A DNA stretch of 64,000 nucleotides from Neocallimastix lanati (nom. inval.) (Eukaryota > Neocallimastigomycota > Neocallimastigomycetes > Neocallimastigales > Neocallimastigaceae), in contig JACVTC010000019.1 in NCBI GenBank assembly GCA_016946835.1, positions 1,680,001 to 1,744,000 on the forward strand, read 5' to 3'. Within the stretch, counting starts at the first letter, position 1; every line of letters starts with the position of its first letter. Both the position numbers and the translations under genes were made by a program. This document shows positions 38,440 to 57,111 of the stretch, in pieces. The notes under the pieces are model-generated. The model worked only from the letters and a program-made list of their open reading frames with translations, searched no databases and was not told the origin of the DNA.

Positions 38440-40510
38440 TAAGTTATAGTGCCACGCTAAATTGCTGAAAAATACATATTTTCAAATCACATCCATTAAA
38501 TTCAGTAACAGATTCTAGAATACCAGCAGATTTTAAAAAAATATTATCATTATAGAAAAGACTTACTATATGAAAATATATCAGACCTAATTATTGTGAT
38601 TATAAAGAAGTTGTGCATATAAAAACTGAAGAGTATAATTTTTCAAATGATGGTAAAGATCTTGTAAGTTGCAATCACCATTTAGATTGACTATGAGTAC
38701 GTTATTATGATATCGATTTTCAATACAGTTGTGCTTAAATTGAATGGTGTTGATGCAAATATGATATAGATGATGAATATTCTAAATGGATGAGTAAAAT
38801 TTATAATGATACTATAGTTAATCAGCTTATATCTGGAATATATGCTATAGGGGATACAGGGTTTATTTTTTTTTTTTTTAATGTAAGAGAACTAGGATAT
38901 TTTTTTAAATTTTAATATATATGAAATGATTATTATGCATTTAAAAGCTAAAAGCATTGATTTTTATAGTACTTTTAAATTATGATGATATATCCCTTAG
39001 AGGACTGTAATAAAAAAAAATGCTTATTTTATTAATCACAATGGAAGCTTTTTTTATGAATGCACAAATTTATTTCCAACTCTCGGAGATACTAGAGGTA
39101 AGATATGAATATTTAAAAGCAAATAAATACCATATAAATTTTTTAATACAATTAATACTAGTGCACATAATAAAGATTTTATAAATATACAAGTAGAAAT
39201 TTTGAAATCTAAATTTAATTATATATGTGATAATTTATCTCACTATATTAACATCTGTACTATATTTCATAATCATTTGATGATTTTAGATTTTCAAAGT
39301 AACAATATAATACGTAAATTTTATAATAGCGGTAATAATACAAGAATTGAGGAAACATTAGTTAAAAGAAGTTAATTTAATGATAATAATATATAAATGG
39401 ACGACTTTTTAATATATACTGATTTGGATTACTATATAACATCAATAACGATTCAACAAAAGCTTGTCTTCAACTTAGAATAATGATTGACAAGAACTTA
39501 TTAAAACAAATTATAAGTGTATCAATAACAAGATGAATAAATGGCATATCAAACAAAGTGGTAATTATTATTCTATTATGTCATAGAGACATAATAGAAT
39601 AATAATTACCTGATATGAACATTTAACTTGTTATTGCAGAACTTGGTTATAAATGATGTTATAAAAATATTCAAGTTGAATATAATGATGAAATTGTTAA
39701 TCGAGGTATAGAAAATGTTAAATTTTGTGCTATTGGTTATGAAAGATATATAGTATTTTAGATGAGCCTTATCCATGTTATTCTTCTTTAAATCTAGAAG
39801 TTATGTATTCTAATGAAAATGTTAATAAATGGTGTGTGTAAGATGAACAATGATGTGGTATTAGTGAAGCTAAATTAAGTTCTACAATTCGTATCAGGAA
39901 CAGAAAAACTCAAGATATTAACAACCTACATTCAGATGACAATGTACTTTTGCTGGACGATTGTAATCATTGTTTAAGAACTTATCGAAATGAACAGCTT
40001 GTTTTAGATGGCACTAGCAAGTGTTTGTATGTTACGAATTCTAAAAATGGAAGAATGACTGAATGTAGCAAAGACGATGAACAAATAAACCACTATATCC
40101 ACTTCAAGGTTTTCGATAGCAAGTATATTTGCATTAAGAATAATGTAGATCCAGAAGATCGATATTTCGATGGTAACACTTTTAAAAAAAAAAGCGAGAG
40201 TGAATAATCCAAGTTGTACATTAAAATATGAAACTAAAGATAGGTTGATTCTATTGAGGAAGTGATTGAAAAGGATCAAGAGATTAATTTTTAGTCTAGA
40301 ATAATTATCGTACCTAAATCTACCACTACTACAGATACACAATTATCTACTAATCACCTTACTTTTGATTATTACTCTGAAATTAGTTATACATGCTCTT
40401 CTCCAGAAAACATTGATGTTGCATATACTGATGAAATAGGTTCTTGAGGAGTTGAAAATGATAATTGGTCCCTTTTATCTGTTTCTACATCCACTCCAAC
40501 AACCAGCGAA
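38440..40510 (+). pseudogene. Decayed PI-PLC-like protein with C-terminal fungal dockerins
   Basis: The + strand holds a long run of coding-like fragments broken by stops and shifts. Around 38788-38860 a frame reads 'WMSKIYNDTIVNQL', then I-S-G-I-Y-A-I-G-D-T-G; near 39035-39105 'NGSFFYECTNLFPTLGDTRG', then K-I; near 39283 'LMILDFQSNN'. These fit the W-M-x-L-x-D-x(n)-Q-L, P-x-L-x-x-x-R-G-K and L-x-F-x-S landmarks of PI-PLC X domains. Three copies of the fungal dockerin/CBM10 pattern (GYxCC..VxYxDE.GxWGxExxxWCGI) follow. First, near 39636-39737: 'IQVEYNDE' and 'GIENVKFCAI'. Second, near 39758-39866: 'YPCYSSLNLEVMYSNENVNK', then W-C-V-stop-D-E-Q-stop-C-G-I. Third, near 40372-40480: 'YTCSSPENIDVAYTDEIGS', stop, 'GVENDNW'. 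Trp and Glu codons have become stops. A 73-codon open piece (39950-40207, 'CNHCLRTYRNEQLVLDGTSK') between dockerins 2 and 3 is unassigned. Dockerins attach proteins to the fungal cellulosome. Confidence 0.6.
39560..39610. repeat. Perfect inverted repeat, 23-bp arms, inside the dockerin pseudogene
   Basis: 39560-39582 is the exact reverse complement of 39588-39610 with a 5-base loop. It lies just upstream of the first decayed dockerin. Confidence 0.85.
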
Positions 40511-41852
40511 CTAATTATAACTATAAATATGATTATACTGTATATTGGTTTTATCATACATATATCAATAAATTTGAATATATTTTAGATGAAAGTGTTT
40601 TTTTTTAATATTTCTGTAGAAAATTATTTTTGATTCCATTTTTTAATTATGAATAAAAAATAAAAAAATTAAAAAAATGTAAATTAATTATTTCCGTTAA
40701 AAGTTCAATATAAAACAATTCCCATGGTCTTTGTATATAAAGTTATTTTTATGGTTATAAAACACTATTTAAAAGAATAAATTGTAATATAAATTTAAGG
40801 ATTCACACATTTAGCTATAATTTATAAAGAATATATATATATATTAAATATATTAAAAATAAAGAATATATATATATATTAAATATAAATATATAATAAA
40901 TAATATAGTAAATAATTATAAAGGCATTGTATTTTTTTTTTATTTTATTATATTTATTTTATTTTATTTTATTGAATTTATAGTGTTTATTTTATTTTAT
41001 TTTATTTTATTCAATCTGTACTTTATATTTAATATTCTACTATTTATTTTATTTTATTTTATTCAATCTGTAATTTATATTTAATATTCTACTATTTATT
41101 TTATTTTATTTCATTCAATCTGTACTTTATATTTAATATTCTACTATTTATTTTATTTTATTTCATTCAATCTGTACTTTATATTTAATATTCTACTATT
41201 TATTTTATTTTATTTTATTCAATCTGTACTCTATATTTAATGTTCTACTATTTATTTTATTTTATTTTATTTTATTTTATTTTATTTTATTTTATTTTAT
41301 TGTATTGTATTGTATTGTATTTATTTTATTGTATCTAATTTATTGTATCTAATTTATTAGTAAGTTTATTATTAGTAATTAGTCTTTTAAATTTATGTTA
41401 ATTTATTTTATTTTTATTTTTGATCATATTCAATTAAAGAATTTCTAAAAAAATTTATTTAAGTCATGAATAAAATGAATAAAAGAAGATAATTAAACTT
41501 TTAAATATATATATATATTTTCTTTATTAAAGTAAATATTCCGTATTTACTATAATTTTTTTTTTAAAAAAAATTATTTTATTTTTTAAACTTTTTTTAT
41601 ATTTACCATTTAATATTTTTAATATTTTTTTTTAAAAGATTTTTTTTTACTTTTTATAATAAAACTAGGAAAAAAGGAATATAAAAATTATTTTAAATAA
41701 CATGTTTTAAAAAATTTTTTTTTTAAAATTAAAAGTTTAACTAAATTAAATAATTTTAAATACTTCTTGTTTTTAGTTTTTGTTATTATTTAAAAAAAAA
41801 TTGATAAATAAAATAATTAATAAAAAAAATTACTACATAATAATGATATATA

Positions 41853-41906
<54 letters not shown>

Positions 41907-42993
41907 TTATATATATATATAAATTTATCAAGTATTCTGGTATCAAAAGAAATTAACAAAATTCTATTAATTTTTTTTTTTAAATTTATATTTTTATTAT
42001 AAAAATTACCAATATAATAATTAATATGAAATTTTATTATTTAAACTTTATATTAATATAAGTACTGAAAAAAATTTTTTTTTTTATTATTTTATTTCAT
42101 CAAAACTCATCCAAATATTCAAGCTTGGAAAAATATAAATTAATAATAATAATAATAAAAAAAGAATAATCAATGAAATTAAAAAAATTTTAAAAACTTT
42201 CTTATTATTAATTTTGATATTATTTGAAAGAATTAATAAAAGAAAAAAGGAAAAAAAAAATTAATGAATATTATTAATATCAAATATATAATTAATTTTA
42301 TTTAATTAGAATCAATATTACAACAGAATTCTTCATATCAAGTATTTGAAGTACATTTGTCTTTTGAAAAATTATAATCAAAAATAATTTTCCATAATTT
42401 ATTTCAGTTTAAAATTTTGTTTTTTTTTTATCATAAATTTCAATTATTCATACATCGAATTACAGGTATTGAGAAAAACATTAATTATTATCCTTTGTAA
42501 ATTTTGTAATAATTTATAAATATTTTTTTTATAAAATATTTTTCATTGAAAAATAAAATATAAGAAATAAAAAAAAAAAAAAAAAAAATATTATTTCATA
42601 TAATTAGCAAAAATCATAATTAAAAAAAAATAATAAAAAATTAAATGTTAAAGTGATAATAATAGTTAATTTCAATATTGCATATTTAAATTTTAATAAT
42701 ATTGAAGTGTAAAAATTTAAAAAATTTAAGTTAAGGGAAAAAATTATACTTTTTTTGTTTAAAGAAAATAAAAATAAAGAATTATTAATTTAATCAGTAT
42801 TTTATTTGAAATCATTCAAATTATTTTTATAAATTATAAAATTAAATATTTTCATATAATTTTTATTAATAAAAAATATATATTTATATATATATATATA
42901 TTTTTTTTTTGATTTTGATTTTTGTATTTATTTATTTTTTATTTTTACAATTAATATTTATTGAAAGAATAATAATTATATATATTATTAAAA
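40511..42993. other. Intergenic, AT-rich, with a minisatellite
   Basis: Besides the minisatellite, it holds (AAT)n at 41855-41905 and A/T runs. Scraps such as 'SILQQNSSYQVFEVHLSFE' (+, about 42309) look coding but are too short to assign. Confidence 0.6.
40955..41345. repeat. Minisatellite, about 52-bp unit, five copies
   Basis: The phrase TCAATCTGTACTTTATATTT followed by AATATTCTACTATTTATTTT and (ATTTT)n recurs at about 41011, 41063, 41116, 41168 and 41220, then passes into (TTTTA)n and TTGTA repeats. It is clearly related to the array at 60.8-64 kb. Confidence 0.9.
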
Positions 42994-50171
<7,178 letters not shown>

Positions 50172-50813
50172 TTAGAAAATACAGTAAAATAAAGTAATAA
50201 AATCAAATTAAAGTTTCTTATACATTTATATATAGATAACTTTATATTACTTTCATAGAATTATACATTTACATATATTTATATATATATATATAATTCA
50301 ATATGTGGATTTAATAAAAGAAAAAGATATCTTCTTTAAAATTTTTAAAAGTGTATATTTTTTTTTTTAAAAAAAATATATTATTTCTAATATATGTTTT
50401 ATGTATATAATAAGTAAAAAATTTTTTTATCTTTTTATTTTTTTATAATATGTATATGTATTAATAATTAAATAAAATTAAAATAAAGAATAATATAATA
50501 TAATTTAATAATATGTACAATATAAATATATATATTAAATAAATAAAATATTATTTTCAGTTATTCATAAAATGGATATTGATATAATAATGTTATTATT
50601 AACTTATTTTTAAAATATTTCATTTTAAATATACAATGAATTTAACAAATAAATAAATTATATTAATATAATTAAAATATTTAATTAATAATAGAATCTC
50701 TTTAAAAAAAAAAAATTAGATGAAATTTAAAGATTTTTAATCACTAAGCTTTTATAACAAAATAATATTAAATTTAATGCAATAAATTAAAATGAAAATA
50801 CATTAAAAAAAAT

Positions 50814-50960
50814 TGAATTATTTAAATTATTATTAGAAAAATTTTAATATTAATCAAAAAGATGTCTTGGGAATTACCATTTTATATTATACTTTATAAA
50901 GAAGATGGGAAAACTATTAAATATTTAATTTAATCGGGAACTGATGATAGTTATTAAAAA
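50814..50960 (+). pseudogene. Ankyrin-repeat fossil
   Basis: Three successive frames give 'ELFKLLLEKF', 'NINQKDVLGITILYYTL' and 'LYKEDGKTIKYLI', stop, 'SGTDD'. Together these match about one and a half ankyrin repeats (LLxxGAxIN..GxTPLxxA..., IxKYLIxxGAD). Two frameshifts and a stop mean it is not expressed as such. Confidence 0.45.
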
Positions 50961-51384
50961 AAAATAACAATATACTTATTGTTATTACAACATTTATTTG
51001 AAAAAAATTTTTTTTTCAATTATTTCAATATTTTGTTCATTTTCTTTAAGCAAATTTATTATATATATATATTAATTTATAGTAGATTAAATTCAAAAAA
51101 AAAAAAAAAATATTCTTTTTTGAATGTACTAACAACATATTAAATTAAAAATAAATAATATAGAAAAAATATTTTTTTTATTTAATCAATAAATATCTTT
51201 TAAAAATTATTAATTTCAAATTAATAAAAAATTTATTATTTAAGAATTAAAAAAAATATATATTCTTATAAATAATGATTGAAGAAACTGTAAAAAGACT
51301 AGTATAGTAGAAGATATAATACATAAGAAAATAAATCAACGAAAATCAATATTGAAAAATTACAAGGATAAGAATTAAATAAAT

Positions 51385-51579
51385 ATGAAGCTTTTAGGAT
51401 TAGTGAATGCACAAGAAGATAATATTAAGAAAATATTCACTAAAAGACTTAACATCTATATATTTGCTATCATTTGTACTTTCTTTTGGGCTTCCGTTTA
51501 TCCTACCATTTGTTTGGGTTATGATGAATTCTTTGCTAATAAAAACTATTTGAAAAATATTATTCTTATATTAGTCTAA
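51385..51579 (+). pseudogene. Membrane-protein fragment, unassigned (possibly ABC transporter)
   Basis: A 64-codon + frame 'MKLLGLVNAQEDNIKKIFTK' with one membrane segment 'IYIFAIICTFFWASVYPTI' and then LGYDEFF. The order (LVNxQ, basic linker, membrane helix ending in YP) recalls the start of the second half of an ABCB/MDR transporter. 'IIGIMAKIIGIRIASNN' near 51628 could be the next piece. No NBD motif is present nearby, so this is a guess. Confidence 0.3.
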
Positions 51580-52606
51580 TAGTGAAAATAATAATATATA
51601 AACTATAATATTATTATAAGACACAATCATTGGTATTATGGCAAAGATTATAGGAATAAGGATAGCATCAAATAATAGTATATATATGTTATTATTAGTG
51701 GTACATGTTTAGTTTATGTTGAAAGAATTCAATAAAAATTTTTTATTTTGAATTGAATCCATTATTTATTTATATGACTAGAAATAAAAACTAATATAAC
51801 TATGAACTATGATTCTCTTCTTTTAAATATTTTAAAAATAAAAAACAGAGAAACAATCTTTTAAATTATTATTTCCTTATTTCTTTTAACATTAATTATT
51901 TTTAAGCCATAATCATTGTACCAGTTATAACTTTACAAAATATATTTCATACATCAACATAATTACTTTAAAATAAGTTTATTATATTAATTATATTAAT
52001 TTAGTACATTATATAATATGGAGCTAATATTTGATTTATTATATATATATAACTTCGCTTATTTGTTGAATTTGGTAAATTTTCATATCATCAAAATATA
52101 TCATAAAAATTACATTTTTGAAATTGAAAAATTATCATTCTAACCACATTAAAGAATTATAATAATAATAAAATTAATTAATAAACAATTATTTATATTA
52201 TTTTAAATGTATTATCAAAAAACTTTCATTTTTTAATGGAGAAAAGTTCATCTTTATAAATAAAAAAAAAGTAACTGGTATTTTTTTTTTAATAAACTAT
52301 CAACTTATCAGAATTTTCAATTAATATTATGAATTTATGTATGTTCCATGAACCTAAAAGATAATGTTTTATTCTTAGAGAAAAGTTAATTAAGAATTGA
52401 TGCTAATTTGCTAGTAAATATTCAAAACGAAACTTCAAAGATCAATGAGGAAAAAAAAATTATAATTTAATTATTAGAAATAGAATACAATATAGAATAT
52501 TTTAATTTATATATATTAGGTTTTTTTTAATTTGTTTCAGGTATTAAAGTTACATTTAATATAAATATATGACTGATTATTTTTTCATTCAATTAGAAAT
52601 TATTCC

Positions 52607-52658
<52 letters not shown>

Positions 52659-52898
52659 TTTAAAATGTAAATATTTACTTTTTTTTAATATTAATATTTT
52701 AAAGTGTGTAGTAATGCTTTTTTAATTACAGAATTTAATACTAATCTACAATTTTTTTTAAAAAAAATTAAGTATTTTATAATAAATATGATATACATTT
52801 TTTTTTCTCTTAGATAATAAATAATAATTATAAATAAATAAATTTTTTATTTATAAACAATTTTAAATATAATAAATATAAAAATTTTTATTAATAAA

Positions 52899-52940
52899 AT
52901 AGGATATACTCTACTTTACGCTCCTACTTTATTAATATAA
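52899..52940 (+). pseudogene. Short GPCR fossil, inverted copy of the neighbouring receptor's third helix
   Basis: 52901-52928 (AATAGGATATACTCTACTTT and on) differs at one base from the reverse complement of the third-helix coding sequence in the receptor gene near 53996-54023. It would encode I-G-Y-T-L-L-Y-A-P against I-G-Y-T-V-L-Y-A-P. Confidence 0.5.
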
Positions 52941-53058
52941 TATTAACTAAATACATAATAATTTTATGAAATAGAAGATAATGAATAAGTATAAAAAAAT
53001 TTTAATGTTCAAATAAAATTATTGCATTCATATCATATGTAAATTTAATGATATAAAA

Positions 53059-53090
<32 letters not shown>

Positions 53091-53321
53091 AATATGTTGA
53101 AATTAAAATGAATCGATGAATCTATTTTGATTTATTTTCACATAAACTTTATAAGTAAATTGTATTATTCATATTTAATTAAATATATAAAATTAAATAA
53201 TTGATTTATACTCATGTTTATATCTATTTATTCGTTTCCTTCTTTTGACATAAATATAATCATTTACAAATAATAATTATATTTAATTAAAAATACTATA
53301 TATTCGATATTACTTTATATT

Positions 53322-54806
53322 TTAAGTTTTTGTAAGTTCTGAAATATCGACTTCTTCTTCACTTTTTGATAACATTTCTGAATCATTAAAATTTATTTTT
53401 AATTTTTTTTCCATTAACATAGAATTATTCATATTAGTACTGATATATAATTTACGAATTTCAGAAGAATTATTATCTTCATTATCATTATTTGAATTTT
53501 CATATGAAAAATTAAAAAGTAATGCGTATATATGTTTAAAAATGTATACCGCATGAATTATAAGTGGAGAAAAACATTCAATATAATAATTTTTTGTGTT
53601 TATTATTTCAATTATTACTAATAAAATAATTGAAACACAATCTAATCCCACAATATAAAACATATTTTTAAGCAATAAAAGTGTCTTTTTATTATTTAAT
53701 TCTATGAATAAAAATGTAATTAATGCTATAAAAAGAAAAGCATGATATAATAATTCAAAAACAAATAATATAAATTCGATGAAGTGTGAGGTATCGATAT
53801 AACAATGATAAAAATTTTTGTTATTTTCAGATATAACTTCTTCTGGTTTAATAGAAGGAAATAATGATGATAATATTATTAAAATACCTTCAATAATATA
53901 AAAAGAATATACAAATAATTTTTTATTATATTTAATCCACAATACATATTTGTTTCTATTTTGATAGTTATTAATTAAAAAAAAAAACAAAGGAGCGTAA
54001 AGTACAGTATATCCTATTAATAACATAAAAATAAATGTATTGCATTTTAATCTTGTTGGTTTTCCAAATTTTAACATCAACGAATAAATAATTAAAGCTG
54101 AACCAATAATATAATTAATATTCAGAACACTATTAGAAAAAGTACCTTTAAACTTAATATTTGGTACAAAATTTAATAAAAGAGAAATAAGTACTATTAT
54201 GAAAATAACATTTAAAATTGAAAATATAATTATTCCACAAACATCATTTTTTAATTTTAAATAATAGAACTTTGTTATCTCCTCTATTTTTTGTACCATT
54301 TTTTCTATATCTTTACCATAATATAAAAATTTATAAAAATATTCTAGAAATTTGAGTTCATATTCTTCATAATTTTTCATTTCTATCGGTCTTTCAATAA
54401 ATTGAAGATTAGTTAAAATATCACATTCGAAATTTGAACAAGTTTCATTTTCTTTATATAGTTCCATTATTCCACTATACTGATGATATTTTTTTATTAT
54501 ATAATCCCTTTGAAACTCTTTTGAAAAAATGAATTTAAATACTTCAATAGAAGCTTTTTTATGCTCTTCATCAATATAATCACTAATACCAAGATTATAT
54601 CCTCCTAAACATGATCCACTAATACCATCAATTCTTCCAGGTAATATTGATTTTATATATAAATTAAAATCTTTAGGAAGTACTGAATCCCAAAAAGTTG
54701 CGAACAATAAATTTTTTTCTTCCATTAAAATTTTAATAGTTTCATCTTCATTTAATTTAAATAATTCATCTTTATATATTTATATTTAATATTAAATATA
54801 TATATA

Positions 54807-54842
<36 letters not shown>

Positions 54843-56159
54843 CTATTATTATATTATTAAATATTAATTAAAATAAAATAAAATAAAAAAAAAAAAAAAA
54901 AAAAAAAACTATAAATTATATACAAAATTTTCCATAATAATTTCAATTAACCTGAAGAAAGTTTTTCTTTAATTTCTTTTAACTTATTTAAAGATTTAAT
55001 TACAATTTCACTATTAATTTCAGGAAAAGTTGAATTTTTATTTTCTCTATTTGAATAAATATATTGATAAGCTGAGCACATACTACTTGTTAAACCATCA
55101 AAATCTGAATTTATATTATATATTTTATTATTTATTAATAAATTAAATATTTTAAATATAAAATAAAAAATATAAAAAATAATTAAATATTAAATGAATT
55201 TAATATAAAAATAAAAAATAAAATAATAAATAAGAATAGTATTATCAAAATAAAAAAACATATAGATCAATATATTTATTAATTAAATTAATAAATATTA
55301 TATTTACTAGTAGGAAATAATCCATTATATCCATACAAATTAAAATTTTTATTGTTAATTCGTTCTTGCTCTAAAATAAATTGTCCTGTTTCAAGCAATT
55401 TATCCCATGTTGTTGGAACTTCTTTATTATATTTTTCCAAATAATAACGATTTGAATATAAAACCATAAATTTTATGAATAATGGCTTTAATATATATGA
55501 TACATAATAAATATATTATTAGTAAATTTGTATTTATTTGTTATTTTTTTTTTTTTTTTTTTTTTTTGCGAAATGTTTTAATTTAATATTTAATAATTGT
55601 TTTTCTTTAAACAAAATTAAATGAAATGATTTATAAACCATTTTTTTTTTACTTACTAAACCGACCCATTTATTATCATAAACAGAAATTTTCCATACAT
55701 CATTTAAATTATATAAATCTATGTATTCATTTGGTAACCATTCTTTTAAATCTAAAAAATGTGAAGATAACTTTTTCACTAATATAGGATCAAAGATATA
55801 CATATCATATTTAACAGATTTTCTATTAAGTAAAGTATCAAGCATTAAAGAATGATCACTTCTACCTCTAGTGGAATTTTTTTCCGAAAAAAAAACCATT
55901 TCCAATTTAATATCCAAATTGTTTTTATTAGAATAAATATTAAAATTTCTTTCCAAATCTTGAAACAAAGATGCATATGAAAAATATGTAAAAGACATCA
56001 TCTGAACAGTGACGCCTTTTATAAAATCTATTTAAAATATAATAATTATAGAAATGATTTTTATTAATATATATATAAATTAATATAAATAAATTATACT
56101 ATATATATATTACTTGTATTTATTAAAGCAATTAGTATATATATAATAAAATATTTCAT
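53322..56159 (-). CDS. Class C (GABA-B-like) GPCR with a bacterial-type solute-binding ectodomain
   Basis: Five exons on the minus strand join in frame: 56159-56114, 56027-55657, 55485-55308, 55104-54952 and 54769-53322 (GT..AG, phases 1, 0, 1, 1), giving 731 residues. Exon 1 encodes the signal peptide MKYFIIYILIALINT. Residues about 17-330 form a periplasmic-binding-protein type II domain: 'YDMYIFDPILVKKL', 'FLDLKEWLPNEYIDLYNLND', 'VPTTWDKLLETGQFILEQER', 'NFDGLTSSMCSAYQYIYSN', 'LPGRIDGISGSCLGGYNLG'. Seven membrane helices lie at about 426-668, with Cys at the start of helix 3 (CNTFIFML) and in extracellular loop 2 (FYHCYI), the pair normally disulfide-bonded in class C receptors. The tail (670-731) is acidic and Asn/Ser-rich. 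Such receptors form a large family in anaerobic fungi and probably sense sugars or other plant-derived ligands, signalling through G proteins; the ligand is unknown. Confidence 0.88.
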
Positions 56160-56354
56160 TTTTTTTTTTTTTTTTTTATTTTATTTTTAGAAAAAATAAA
56201 AATTTAATCATAAAAAAAATATTAAATAAAAAAAAATTATTAAATAAAAAAAAAATTTTCAAAAAAAAAAAAATTAAGAAAAAAATAAAATAAATTAAAA
56301 TAAAATATTAAAAAAGAATTATTTTTTTCTATAAAGAATTTTTTTTTTTTTTTA

Positions 56355-56454
56355 AAACTACCATGTATATTTCAAAATTTTGTTTAAATAGTATTAAGTT
56401 AAACTTATTAAATATATTTTTTTTAAATATTTATAATAATATACATGGTAGTTT
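56355..56454. repeat. 100-bp unit with exact 16-bp terminal inverted repeats
   Basis: AAACTACCATGTATAT (56355-56370) and ATATACATGGTAGTTT (56439-56454) are exact reverse complements around a 68-base AT-rich middle. The shape fits a tiny MITE; no clear target duplication was seen. Confidence 0.6.
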
Positions 56455-57038
56455 ATTATAAATATTTAGTATATTATTATATATTATAATACATATATAA
56501 TTATGCTATAATGAAATGAATATTAATTTGGCACATATTAGTGATAGAATAACGTAGATTATTATGCAAATCAATCTAATTAGGAATTTAAAAAATGACA
56601 TAATTCAAATAATGTATGATAATTGTAGTTTCATTAAATAGCGTATTTCTGAATTAGATTTTATATATGAAAGCTTAAAATAATCTTAATAAATAATAAT
56701 AATAATAAATAAAATATTTATTTCAATTTTTAAAGTTAATGTTTTTCATAGATTATGAGACATGATCAACACCTTATTTAAAGAAAGATATAATATATAA
56801 AATAGTTAAGGTAAAAACCGAAAAGCAAGTAAAAAAAGATTAAAATTTAAACTTATATTGAAAAATGAAATTTTGAAATATTATAGTAATTCATATTCAA
56901 CTGTGCGATAGTATAAAGAAAAAACCAATGGCTTTTTTAAAATATTAAACTTAAACCTAAAAGTAAAAATTACCTATTAATAGATAAACTTTTTTTTTCT
57001 TATTTTATTAATTATTTCTATTGAACCGAAATAACTTA

Positions 57039-57111
57039 TTTTATTATTTATTTATTCTGTATCATAATGTTATTTTATATAAGTTATATACAGAATAAAT
57101 AAATAATAAAA
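57039..57111. repeat. Inverted repeat, 24-bp arms
   Basis: 57039-57062 pairs exactly with 57088-57111; the loop is 25 bases. Confidence 0.75.

Larger units (their letters stand above)
50172..53321. other. Intergenic with scraps of decayed genes
   Basis: Mostly A/T runs (T run at about 52619-52653). Fragments with coding character on the + strand are listed separately (ankyrin, 51.4 kb membrane fragment, GPCR). The remainder shows nothing I can support. Confidence 0.55.

Noticed and set aside
40004-40342. 112-codon minus frame over the dockerin pseudogene
   Set aside because: Antisense of the readable dockerin region; no family features.
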